DNA from: Botrytis cinerea B05.10
Lineage: Eukaryota > Ascomycota > Leotiomycetes > Helotiales > Sclerotiniaceae
DNA: 64,000 bases
Assembly: GCF_000143535.2 (NCBI RefSeq)
Contig: NC_037322.1
Coordinates: forward strand, 1,550,001-1,614,000
Direction of reading: 5' to 3'
The notes below the pieces were generated by a model. The model ran no database searches. It saw only the letters and a list, made by a program, of their open reading frames with translations, and was not told the DNA's origin. The position numbers and the translations under genes were made by a program. Below are positions 49,611-62,925 of the stretch, piece after piece (the first letter of the stretch is position 1; each line of letters begins with the position of its first letter).

Positions 49611-50551
49611 CAATTCTATGAACTTCGGAAAAATCTAAAATTCAATATATTATCATAAAGCTCCCTATTTAATTTGTGGATTTATTCAATAATATTTATA
49701 TGTAAATAAAGAAAGCCTAATATACAATTAAATTTTATTATAATATTAGAGATCATTTAAATATAAATCTTTACTATTATAATTCGACTAATTATTTTTT
49801 CAAAACTTTATTATTCTCTAGGTTATAAGTTATAGCAAAAATATATAACGTATGCACTATCTACAATTATAATTTATAATAATATAATAATATATCGTAT
49901 TAACTACTTTTTAAAAAATGAATATTTTATTTCTTGAAGATAGAAATTTGAATAAATAGTTATGAAATGATGCATTTAGAAAAGAAAGTATTTTTCCATT
50001 ATATGATATGTAAAAATGAAAAAGGGTTTGTATTTAAAGTAAATAATATAGAAGATATAATGGATTCGTAGAAGCAAACCAAGTAATTATGTACTTCATA
50101 TATCTATATAACAAGCCATTTTCATATTTGCAGATTCATAAAACCTCTTCTGATTAATCATAAATAATGTGCGAAACTTTCTATTGATTGGAACTTAGTT
50201 TTTCCAATCAAACAAAGGGAAAAACTATATAAAACAATTTCAATTCAATATACAATCTTAAAAGGAAAGAAAATTCGATTAGAAAAGAAATAATTAGATT
50301 AAAGCAATTCAAAGCTTTCTAATAATTTAATTAGAAAGATAATAGGAAAGATAATAGGAAAGAGATTTAAAAAGAAAATTAGAAAATGAATAAAAAGAGA
50401 GAATTAAAAATAGAATTAAAAGATTTTAAGATTTTAAAGTTTTAAAATTTAATTATATTTTTAATATCTTTATATAAACTAGAAGTAAGGATTTTGTAAA
50501 ATTTATGAATTATTATTATTATTATTATTATAGTTATAGTTATTATTTATA

Positions 50552-50719
50552 AATAAATCTCGAGCGTAGCGAGGATCGGGGGCTTGGGGGCTGGCCTCCA
50601 TAAAGATTAAAGAAATAAAAATTGAAATTTATAAATCTTAAAAAAAAGAAAAAAAGAAAAAAAGAAAAAAGCTTCTATGAATCCACAGTCTGAAAAACTC
50701 TTTTTCCCCGACGGCTAGT
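50552..50719 (-). repeat. GC-richer repeat element, left copy
   Basis: An island of about 165 bp with higher GC running from CTCGAGCGTAGCGAGGATCG to CCCCGACGGCTAG, matching 58448-58607 in inverted orientation. An (ATT)n tract lies just outside it at 50509-50531. Confidence 0.9.
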
Positions 50720-51710
50720 ATTGATTAATGTACAACTAGAAATAACAAGAAATTTTTCTTTTTTATTAGACGTATTCTTTCTTATTTAAATATGTTAATA
50801 AAAAATATAATAAAGAACTTTCTTTTTTAATATGTTTAAATTTGATTTCAATTTTTCAAATCTTTTTTGAATATACACTAGTTTTGTCTTCAATTAGTAT
50901 CAAAAGATTAGTTAATCACCTAAACTTACTTTCATAATATTCAAAATCATAATTTTATACCTATGTATTTATATTTTCAAGTAAATTTCTAGGACTAATT
51001 TCTTACCGACCTACTAAATATTAGTAAGTTTAATGAATCTTATTAATATATTAAAACTAGAATCCATGTAATATTACATTAGAAATGTATTGATCTCAAT
51101 GATGTAAGAATGATATATTTAATATTGAATATCATAAAACTAATTTAACATCAATATCGTTATTATGAAATTATCAAATATAATAGAAAATTTCTATTGA
51201 TTGTTTTGTTTGATAAAATAATTCAATCTTTCGAATATTTAAATGTCTTTAACTCTGAGAAAGCTAGAAGAAATATAATATAAAATCTTTTCTCCAAAAA
51301 AAAAAAATTCATTGTAAATTTATCAAAGTTTATTTAAAATTTGTTCAAAACTCGTATAATTGTTCTAATAAATTCTTACTAAACATTTACATTATTATTA
51401 ATATTTAAAATTGTTCAGCTTATAATTTACAATTTATATAGAGAATATTAGTTTGATATTTAATACATAATTAAACTTTTATTATTATCAAAAAAATAAT
51501 AATATTGTTCCCTAAAATGGCAGGAATAGACTTTATTATTTAATAAAGATTTATTGATTAATTACATTATTACAACTCCTCGAATTTAATTCAACACTTA
51601 AATTCATTCTTCATAAAATTCAACTAAAATTACTTCTATACCTATCAAAAATTTGAATATAATAATACATATTGATTTTCAATCTTTGTTCTTCCTTTCA
51701 AATTTGTAAG

Positions 51711-51866
51711 GTGAAGACTATTGTAAAATACAGGTGTAGTAAAATCATGAGACTTTTCATTAATTCCTTTAAAACCGTTTTTCTGAACTTGTATAGGTAT
51801 GAAAATTCTTTGGTATCGGAATATTGATCAGTCCGATGCTGATCTTATGTTAATGCTTATAATAAA
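51711..51866 (+). repeat. Direct repeat in AT tract, copy 1
   Basis: Begins GTGAAGACTATTGTAAAATA and aligns over about 155 bp with 53050-53198. It keeps more C and G than copy 2. Confidence 0.8.
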
Positions 51867-53049
51867 ACCCTTTTTCTTAGGCTTTTATTTTTGAAAGCTT
51901 TAAAGCTATTTAATAGCCAATTGTCATTATATCGATATATTTTTGAAGCTTCATTAAATTCTATAGTAGTGAGCTAGTTATATAATACTTATATCCTCAT
52001 TTTACGAGGTTCAGTTTCTTAATAGTTCTAAAAAGGAGCTAAATTGTAGTATAAAAGTGTTAAAAACTCATTCAAAATCTAAACTTGAAAATTATGAGAA
52101 TTACAGAAAAAGTTGTTTTTCCGCCTTATTCTATTAATATTGATTCGATTCCGATAAAATGATGAATCATATTCGACAGGGTTGCTTTCCTCTTTTGAGG
52201 CTTTGCGTTTCCGAAAGCATATAACACCTATAAAATTAGAAATCGATAGTATTTCGCTAGTATATAGAATCACTAGAACTAGAAAACCCTCACAGTTCTG
52301 AAAGTTCTGAAAGTCCTGGAAATTCCACCTGGGTATAAATTTGAAAAATGTAGAGTTTTATTTACTTTTTGTTGAGTTTTCGAAATCTAAGGGAAATTGT
52401 AAAAATTCAAAAGATTTGGAAAATTTTGTAAATAGTTTGTTTGTTTACTTATGAAAGTAAATAATTCTACAGGGGTGATATTTAGCTTTCTATTAGATAT
52501 AAATTATTTGAAATAGTATCAGCTATTTATAATCAGCTTTAGTTAGTAAACTTAATTGATTATAGAAAAGTTAGTTAAGCTTATTTCTTATCTAAGAGAT
52601 CCAAAGTGTTATATAAAGATATTATTATTTCAACAACAAGATTATAAACAAATATTCTGCTAAGATTCTGTAAGCATTATTTAGAATAAGATATGCTTTT
52701 TCGAAAAGATTTTTCTTTTCTGTCTAGGTGTATTGGTCCCAAGACTTTGCTAACTTTTATTTAATTATTTTTATTCTTTCCAAAATAAAAATATGTTTTG
52801 CGAGAATGCATCATAAGTATTTTAAATTATTCGTATTAAAATCGTTTTCTTTCTTAGCTTCTTCAATTCAATCTTATAGTTAAGATAGACATTATTTTGA
52901 TCTGAATGGTATCGACTGTGTACCATTAATATATTAAAATCTAATTGAAATAAGATGTTCTTTAAGCTTTTAAAGTTATTCCCAAAAAACTAGTTGCTAG
53001 TTTGTTTTAAAAGAAAAAAAGAAAAAAAGTGTTAGAGTTAATACATGAA

Positions 53050-53198
53050 GTGAAGACTAATATAAAATATAGGTATATAAATCATAAGACTTTTTATTAA
53101 TTTCTTTAAAATCTTTTTCTAGAGCTATATACAAAAATTCTTTAGTATTGAAGTAATGGTAGGCCTGATGCCAATCCTATATCAATGCCTGTGATATT
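53050..53198 (+). repeat. Direct repeat in AT tract, copy 2
   Basis: Begins GTGAAGACTAATATAAAATA. Compared with 51711-51866 many C and G are T and A (for example CATGAGACTTTTCATT versus CATAAGACTTTTTATT), as expected from RIP. Confidence 0.8.
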
Positions 53199-56100
53199 TT
53201 ATTTTATCAATACCTAATAGAATTGAAAAACTATTAAAATAATTATTCCATTCAATAATATCATAATTATTTAGTGTACAGCTTAAAGGAATATACAAAA
53301 TCGATTTTATTGGTTTACTATAAACTTATATTAATCCGCATATACTTATAAAGAATTGAATTCTTATAATTTAAAAGAAATAATGAAAAATATTTCTGCT
53401 ACACTACACCTAATCGATTTACTCCTATTATTTATTTTAAGTATTAATAAGGTTTTGAGAGTTAGTTTCATCGTTCATAAATATTTTTCGCATTATAACA
53501 TGTTAAGTTTTTTGATAAATTGATAAGAAACTTTTCAATATAAAAGAAAATTAAATCTGAATTAATTTTTATTAATTATATAGAAAAAATCAAGAAGGAA
53601 GTATTCAAAAGACATTTAATTATTTTCATGTTAGTTATTTTCCTTTTTTTTAATAATTGGAATATAAGGAATATTTGAGAGTATTTGAGATCATTTTATT
53701 TGAAAATTTCAAAATTAATCCATAATATATGGAATCTGAAACATATTTCATAACTAAAAGCTGATTAAAAAAAAAGGATAAATGCTTTATACAGAATTAT
53801 TAAAATACTAAAACTCAAAAAACTATAACGTGATTTATCATTGAGCGGAACATATCATTAAGAGAACCACTCTAAATATATATAAAATTCGTCTACACAT
53901 AACCAAGCACTTTCTTTATTTATTGATATAATTTTATTTTTATTAATGAATGTTATAATTGTTTATATAAATAATATAAATATTCAACTATTTATTAGAA
54001 ATCTGATTTAATATAATAGTTATTATTAAAAAAAATTGTAATGAAAATTGTAACAATTTTCTCTCTATTTTTAATATAATGAAAATATCTATATAAAAGC
54101 TAGATTTCTGAGAAGTTGAATTTTTATTATAATTTAACATTCTCTTCTTTATCGAAAATAAACATTAGTTATTAAAATAAGAATATTAAAAAAGATTTAA
54201 TTTTGATATATTTTCAAATGATCTATATAATGATATAATTTATATACTGATGAACTATATTATATAGAAACTAGATTAATAAAAAGTTAATTTTCTATTA
54301 CTATTTAATATTCTTTTGATTTTGAAGAGTAATTTTTGATTATTAAAATATGAATATTAGAAATAATTAGTTTTTGATGTATTTTGGAAATAATCCGCTT
54401 GATGATATAGTCCGCTCAATGATGAATCATGTTAAATCAATTTTTTTTTTATAAAACAATGCTTCATAAATTTCGAGTTCTTTGATCATACAATTGTTGT
54501 ATCAATAACTAATATTTCATTAGAGAAATTGTTTGTTTGATAATTGAATTAAAAACTCAAATTAAAGTTTCAAAGCTTTTAAAGAATTGAGTATATATTT
54601 TCAATTAACTTAGAGATTTGCAAATACAATAAATACGACAAGAAATTTTAAATCTTTAGGTTTAATGAAAACGAAATAGGAAACAAATTACAAAGAGAAT
54701 TAGAAAAATAATTAGAAAATATCCATTAAATTTACTAGACTTATTGTTATTCAAATATTGAATCTATATTCCATTTAAATTAATATCTAGGTATAAATCA
54801 TCTTTTCAAAAATGTTTAAATTTCTGAAAATCAAATAATAGAAATCTGTTTGAAATTTAATATTTATAAGTTGTATATAATACAACTGTAAATATAAATC
54901 TGGAATAATATTAATAATTATAGAAAGTAATAAAAAGATGATGGTTATTTCTAATTACAAAAGATTGAAAAAAGCTTATATAATTGTTATTTATGATCTC
55001 TAATTTTTAAACAATTTGAGATACTTTTATTAATTGAAAACTGATTGATCAAAATGAATAATGTAAACGTTATTTATATCAAATATTGAAACGTTGGAAA
55101 GAAAAATTAGAATAATAATTATAAGAATAATAAACAGTTTATAAATAATATTGAAGAATGAATTGTTGATTATTGAGAGTTTTTGAATAATACCATTTTT
55201 TTAGTCTTGAAATCGATAATTTTAGAACTACCTAGGTATTCATTGTTTTACTGATCGAATAAGTAAACAATTGACTTGATAATTTTAAAAATTTAAAATA
55301 AATAGTTGACATATATTTGTTATTCACTATTTAATTAGAGATTTTAGATTGAATGATAATTGTAAATACAAATATAATTAAAAGGGTAAATTTCAAGTTT
55401 TTAGATTTAGATTTATTAGCATACCTATACAATAAGATGTATGGACTCAGAATTAGACTTACAGGTTTTGAATGAATTCAAATTTAAAACTCTAATATAT
55501 ATAAATTCATGAAAAAAAATGAATCCCAGACTTAATAATAACTTTACTATTCTGTTTTGAGGTTAAAAAGAGAGGTAAATGAAGTATACAGATATATTAG
55601 ATTCAAATTTAATTTCTAATCGAAAAAATATGAATTATGAAATACCCTTTTATTCCAATATATGTACAAATTACAATTTCGAAAATTTAAGACTTTTGAA
55701 TAATCTAAATTTTCGGATTTAAATAAAATAATAATTAGACTCTCTCAAATTTTTGACAATTGAAAAGTTATATAATACAAATATAAGTAGGTACTTACGT
55801 ATACATTTTGAGAAATGTGAATTAAACTGTTGTTATGTTTAATTATAAACGATTGAGAAAAAGTATTTGAATTATAAAGTAATTTAATTTTTTAAAAAGA
55901 ATTTACTTATTAAACTATTGAGATGTAGTCTATATAAGAAACTCTTTATTTAATTTTGAGAATCAACTAAAATTATATTATCGAAACCATTTAAAACAAA
56001 TTATATTAAATTGAAATGTTTTTAATTCCTATTTCTTTGACAAGTGTGTTATAGATATCATAACTCATATTATTTATGACATTAAAATAGCTCTTTTTAA

Positions 56101-56496
56101 ATGATTTGAAATAACAGGTATTCGAAAAAAAGACTACCTACCTAGGTACCTATACTAAGAAAAACAGTCTTCATGTTTATTAAAATCTATAAGTTTTTTC
56201 CAAAAATAAATTCAATTAAAAATGAATTATGAACAAATTAGAAATTTATTATAAAAACTGTTTGAAATTACTGAACATAAATCATAAACATATATTGTGA
56301 ATAGATATATATATATATAGATAGAGTGATTAGATCAATAATGAATTTAATATTAACAACAGGTTGATAGTTGTAATTAATATGAAATACGATTTTTGGT
56401 AAAGAATCTCACAGGATAACATTTTTATCTCTTATTTGAAAAATAATTAGACTTCGTTTATGATTAATGTATTTTCAAATTTATACAATATGATTT

Positions 56497-56712
56497 TTCA
56501 TTACAAAGAAATCCATTTCAATAATAACTCTTACATTAATTTGATTTTCTCATGAATGATTAAATTCATACCTATAATAATCATGTGATTAAATTTTATA
56601 GTTTCAGATTTTATAGAATTACATAAATAAATGAAGTACGCAGTTGTACAGAGACGAATTTTGTCTGTATTTTGAAGTTGTTAACTTGATAATAAATTAA
56701 CCTATATATACT
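56497..56712 (+). repeat. Dispersed repeat in AT tract, copy 2
   Basis: Direct-orientation relative of 49384-49610, offset about 7.1 kb, with scattered transitions and small gaps. Confidence 0.75.
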
Positions 56713-58447
56713 AATGAGTTATAGTAATAAACAGATGTATATGAAATTAAGAAAAAATTCATTAAAGAATACCACATATTATAAATTTATTACTAGGCGT
56801 TAATTTTAACATTATTATTTATAATTTAAAAAATGTATACAATAGAATACAAATTCACATATAATATCAAATGCATTGTAATCAGAAATACTAATATCTT
56901 TTTAAGCCTTGATTTTATATTATATAAGCCTATATTATAAATAAGTTTAATGTTAATGTTATTATAATATTCTGATTCTGTATCATAAATATTTGAAACT
57001 TTAGAAATAGGTAGTTTTTCTTTTTTACTAAAACATCCTAATTCAGTGTTTAAATTTTTCTCAATTTAAGAAAAAAATTATATTAATGTTCTCGAATCTT
57101 TTAGATTATTGATTAAAAATCTGCAAACTGTAATTTTGCTATAACTTATAAAATAAAATATATAATATTAATCATCTCAATAGATTGATATATCGATATA
57201 ATTTATAATCGAATAAACTATAAAATCACGTAATTCATTTTTAAGCATAGTAAAATCAATCTTTTCTTGTTATTTATATTTTGATTGTTAATGATTTCTT
57301 TTCTTTTTAAAAAAGATAATGCGAACTATTCATAGAACTTATTTGTTATTTAAATATCTTACCTAATTTTGTATCATAAAACCCTATTTCTTTGAACAAC
57401 TTTTCGTCAACTCAATATTCAACATTCAAAATAAGTTTTATATTATTTATATTTATTAATGAATATAATACTTTTGGGAAAAATTGAATTGAATAAATTA
57501 AATTAAAAAAATGAGTAATTATACATAGACAAATTCTACACAAAAAGAGAGGTGATTTGCTTAATAATAAATTATGTTATACAGTCCTAGTCTAATAAAT
57601 AATATATATATCGTTGTTTATTATAAAAGATTTTCCATTCAATTTTATTATACATTATCAAATGTTCATTAGATTTATTTTTAATAAAACTTGAAAGGAT
57701 GGTTCTTGAATATTATTACATCATTGCTCTAATTATCATGATGTTTATTGTTATATTACAAGCGAACTAAAAATTCAGGAAATTTTCTAAAGTGGGTTTT
57801 CCCTATTTTTGATTTGATTGTTGACAAGTTCAATTTCTTTTTTTATTATTGTGTTTGATTTTTCCACTCAAATATTTATTGTTTATTTTTATTTTAGGAA
57901 AAGATGTTAAAATTATGGTTCACATGGGAGCTCAATCATGGGGAGCTAGCTTTATATTAGTATGAGCTATGGCTTACATCAGAGCTCTTTCTCTCATAGC
58001 TAATTTTCACTACACTTAATGAAATTGACCTTCGAATGCCCTCATGTTTTACCCCGTGCTTTCCGCTGTACCCTGTGAAGAGTCATACTCAAAACAAGAG
58101 ATGATTTATTCAATAAAACAGAGATTGATATTGTTTATTAAACCCGACATTTGATAATTTTTAATTATGTTCTCTTAGAATATTGAAATGTTTTTCATTT
58201 TTTATAAATGTTTCGATTAAAAAATAATAGTCCACGGGTATGAACGAAAATATCAAGTTTAATAAAAAATAGAAAATGACTAAAATTTGAATTTAAATTC
58301 TCTTTCTTATTATAACATCAAATATCGTTACATCAAACATAATGATAAAAATTAAAAACGTTATTAAATATATAATTTCCATCTAATATAATAGATTCAA
58401 TTTAAGAAATGTTTTAATACTTCACTTATTTCATAATTTATTTAAAA

Positions 58448-58607
58448 ACTAGCCGTCGGGGAAAAAGAGTTTTTCAGACTGTGGATTCATGGTAGCCTTT
58501 TTCTTTTTTCCTTATTCTTGAGATATATAAAATTTTAATTTTAATTCTTTAATCTATATGAGGCCCAGCCCCCAAACCCCCGATCCTCGGCACGCTCGAG
58601 ATTTAAT
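58448..58607 (+). repeat. GC-richer repeat element, right copy
   Basis: Starts CTAGCCGTCGGGGAAAAAGA and ends CCTCGGCACGCTCGAG. The first 45 bp are almost identical to the reverse complement of the left copy (50552-50719). An (AAT)n tract follows at 58748. Confidence 0.9.
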
Positions 58608-58746
58608 TATAAATAATGATAATCCATTTATATAATTTATTAATTAAAAATACTAAGATTTTAATTTAATAATTTTATCAATTAAAATAGTTTTCTTCTA
58701 GTATTGATATGTTATTTATAGCTAATTAACAGAGATCTTATAAATC

Positions 58747-58861
<115 letters not shown>

Positions 58862-61800
58862 GTTTATAAACTTTACTAATCTTTTACTTCTAATTTATAT
58901 AAAGATATTAGAGATGCAATTAAACTTTAAAATCTTATAATTCTCTTGCTAATTCTCGCTTGTATGATCTAACAACTCACTAATTAAGAATATTAAGATT
59001 TTGATTTGATGACTAATTAGATTTATAATAAGATATTTATATTGATGTTTAACTTTACAATTAAAATACAAAAACTAATAAAAATAATATATTTCAAAAA
59101 TATATAATAAACTTTACAAAATAAATCTTCAATAATTGATTTACATGTTTTTAAAGAATTATATATTGAATTGAAATTGTTTTATAACAATTTAGCCTTT
59201 TTATTAATTGGAGTAACCCTACTCTAATGTTGGTATATTACTTATAATCAATTAGAAAGGATTTTATGAATTTACAAATATAAAAATGATTTGCTATAAA
59301 GATATATAGTTACATAATAAATAAATATATAGTTTGTTAGTATTGAAAATAATATTCTTACAAGAAGAATTTTTTCTTTTATTTCTTTTTTATAATCAGA
59401 AAAAATGATTAATATTGTTTGTTATTATTATAAAGGTTTCTTGAAGATTATTTATTTCCTATTGATTTGTTCAAAACGTTCTTTATGAGCAGAAGATAAT
59501 GGGAAAGATGTATATTTGATATATATTTACAATATTGAAATCATCTAAATAAAATAGATTAAAGAATAACATGAAGAGGTATAAATAACGAATAAAATAA
59601 AAGCATTGAAGTGGTATTGTTTCCTTGAATATATCATAAAATATTTATCTATCTATTTATTTATTTAGTGTTTATTGTTTATTGTGTTATTAATTTTTTG
59701 AAATCTCTTGGAAATGAACAGTTAATTTATCATATAAATTAGAATCTACGTTTAGATGCTAATTCAGATTCACATATAAACTTAGATTTAATTTAAACTT
59801 TAAAGTACAAATACTTTTAAACTCAATAAAAGGGATAATTGTTTCAGATTTGAGAGCATTTTCGATACTTCTATTTGAACTTGAAACAAAAAACAAATGA
59901 AAAAAACAAATATTCAGATTTCAGTGTGAATGTTAATTTAAATTTAAGACTTTTATATAGTTTTTAGATCTGACAAATAAAGTAATTTTAGGGTTCAAAG
60001 CATTCCTGAGACTTCACTCGAATATGAAACGAATAGGTCAAGAAAAGATATATAATTTTAATTTCAATTTTGATTTCAATTCAAACTTTAATTCTTTCGG
60101 GATATTTGTTCAGATTCTAATATAGATCTTGATCCTTATTTCCATTTTTATTTTTTGAGAACTTCAAATTTTATGGTTTTAAATTGAGAACATATTATAG
60201 ATGACCCGTATGAGTTTAAAATTAAAATGTAAAAGAGTATAAACGTTTACTTCATTTGAATGAGTATATAAATAACTCTCCCAAATATCGAAAAATTGCT
60301 TTCAAAATCTTGTAAATTTATAAAATTTGAAAGGTTGTACATAGTACTAGGTCACAGATAATTATTAAATCACAAAATTACACCAAAAATAATCATCTTC
60401 TTCGATTTATATAAATAAAAAAGAAATATTCGTATTGATCAAAATCAATTAGAGTTTTATATAATGAAAATTCGAGATTTATTTTTGGTTTTAGGATATA
60501 TGAATAACATTACCTAGGTATTTATAAGATTTATTTTAAATCAAGAGAAAATTTTCTGATTTTTGTTTGTTTGACTAATAAATTTTAATATTTTCAAACT
60601 ATGTTAATTTTCTATACAGATCTTATAATAAATGAATATTTCAGAAATAAATTATGTTCTTTTTGTTATATTTCGATTGAAAATGAACAATATAATGTAA
60701 AAATTGTTATATAAATCATGTAGATACCCAATTTCTATGATTTTAATGTGATTTTGTTGTACAACAATTCTCTACGCTATAATGTAAATTTAAATGTGAA
60801 TTTTGAATGATATAAATGTAATAATGAAAGGTACTATAATTTATTTCTCTGGTATATACCTAGGTAGCTAACTTCAATGCATTACCTGAATAAATACTTT
60901 CTTTTTTGTAAAAAAAAATTATACAGAGTTATATACACTTTTTATTCATGAATATAATTTACTTTTTTTCTGAAGAGTATCATGTGGACTTATTTAAATT
61001 ATATAATTATTAATTGTAGTATGAGAATGTTAGATTGAAATGAAAATTATTTAAAAACAGTTTTGTGTTACAAAATTTCATAGTTTCGAATCAGAGTTAA
61101 GGTTTTTATAAAAGATTTAAATTCTTGAAAAACTTTATGTTTGCTTTACATATAAACGCTTCTTGAATAGAAAATAGTGATCAAATATCAATATTTCTAT
61201 TTTTCAGAAGAATAATTTCCAAGGTTTGAATACAATTTTCAAATAAGACATATGCTAATCTGAATTGTATATTAATAAATACAGTACAAATCAGCTAATA
61301 TCAACCGAAAAGCATTTTCACACCAAAAATCAACATTTTACTATATGTTCGAATGTAAAAATCGTCATGATTTATAATTTAAATCCCAATAAAATTTATT
61401 TTTAAAAAGTCTTTCTGTTAATGATGGATCTTTTTTATACTCTGGAAGCCTCAGAATTTATATTATTACAATTTATGTGATTAAATTAAATTTCTATTAA
61501 TATTACTCGATTTTCGCTTATATTATTAATAAATCTAGTTATTTTGAAAACAAAACTCTAAAATTTCATCTACATAATTTCATTAATAAAAATCTAAAAA
61601 ATAATCGATCTTATTTTTACTAAAATATTATATTACATTAATAATAACAATGAAAACTATACATAGAAATGATGATTTTTGATATGAAAAAATGTCTTGG
61701 CTAATGGCAGTTATCAAGACTTTAAAAACTTAAGGATTCCTATTCTATTTATATATATATATATATATATGATTATTTGCTGAATAAAGTATTTAATTTT

Positions 61801-62629
61801 GATATTGAGAAATAGTTAATTGATTTTTGAAACATCTTATACAAATATGTACATATATATATATATATTTCTGCTTTTGATTCTAATTAATTATTTATAT
61901 ATCAATCTTTCTGTTTGATTGTTTTCAATATATTTATTTATATTTATCATACTTCGAATAATTGATAAAATATGTGATAAATTTTAAATTGTTTTTAATT
62001 ATTTTATTATACAGTTTGATTGTTTCATTCTATATTTTGGTTTTATCTAAATCGCTTTTTGAATCCACCTATAAACGTTTGAAGTTGTTTTAATATACTG
62101 ATAATCAAATAATCAAATATTCACAATAAGTCAAAAATTTACAGATTGTTTACCTAGGTAGTTCTAGTATATAATAATTTAAAATTTCTGTAATTAATTT
62201 CAAAAACTCGAGTAATATTATATTAATTACATTTGAGAAGACTTTTATATTTCAAAATATAAAATAAAATTGAATAAATTCTAAGAATAAGAATTTTTCC
62301 TATAATTAAAAAAATGTTATGTACGATATCGATTAATATAAATCCGTGATTCCTCTCAATTAATATCTATTCAAAGATAATAATAATAAGGTCATTAGAT
62401 GAAATGAAGATTTTACATTCAATGAATGGTTTTTGACCGAATCTTGAACGAACAATTCAGTCACATTTGTAATAGTTATGACTATACCTTATTATATCCT
62501 TTTTGGTTTTTAAAAAGATCCTTACAAAATCAATGTTCTATTATACAAAATTAAATATTAAGCACTTCTTTTTAAATTATTAGGCATGTCATAAATTTGA
62601 AACTTTATTAATACATGATTTAATAGATT

Positions 62630-62925
62630 TTAATTCCGGAAAAATGAATGAAACTTTTGTGATAATTTTTGTAATTGAATTACAAAACTTTAAAACCGAA
62701 AATCTCAGAAAATTCTAATATGTGATATTTTTGTTATATAAAATAATCAAATTTTCTATAAAAAAAATTAAAAATTTCAATTTCAATTTCAAGATTCTAT
62801 ATCTCAACCAAAAAATTCATAAAAATATTTTCAACTATTTTTTGAAGGAGATTCTAATATTTGTTTCATATTATATTAAATTATCAGAGGGTTTAAAAGT
62901 TGAATAAAAGATGGTTTTTGGTGTA
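62630..62925 (-). repeat. Outer arm of large inverted repeat, right
   Basis: Inverted counterpart of 46847-47190, recognisable over about 300 bp with small gaps. Confidence 0.75.
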
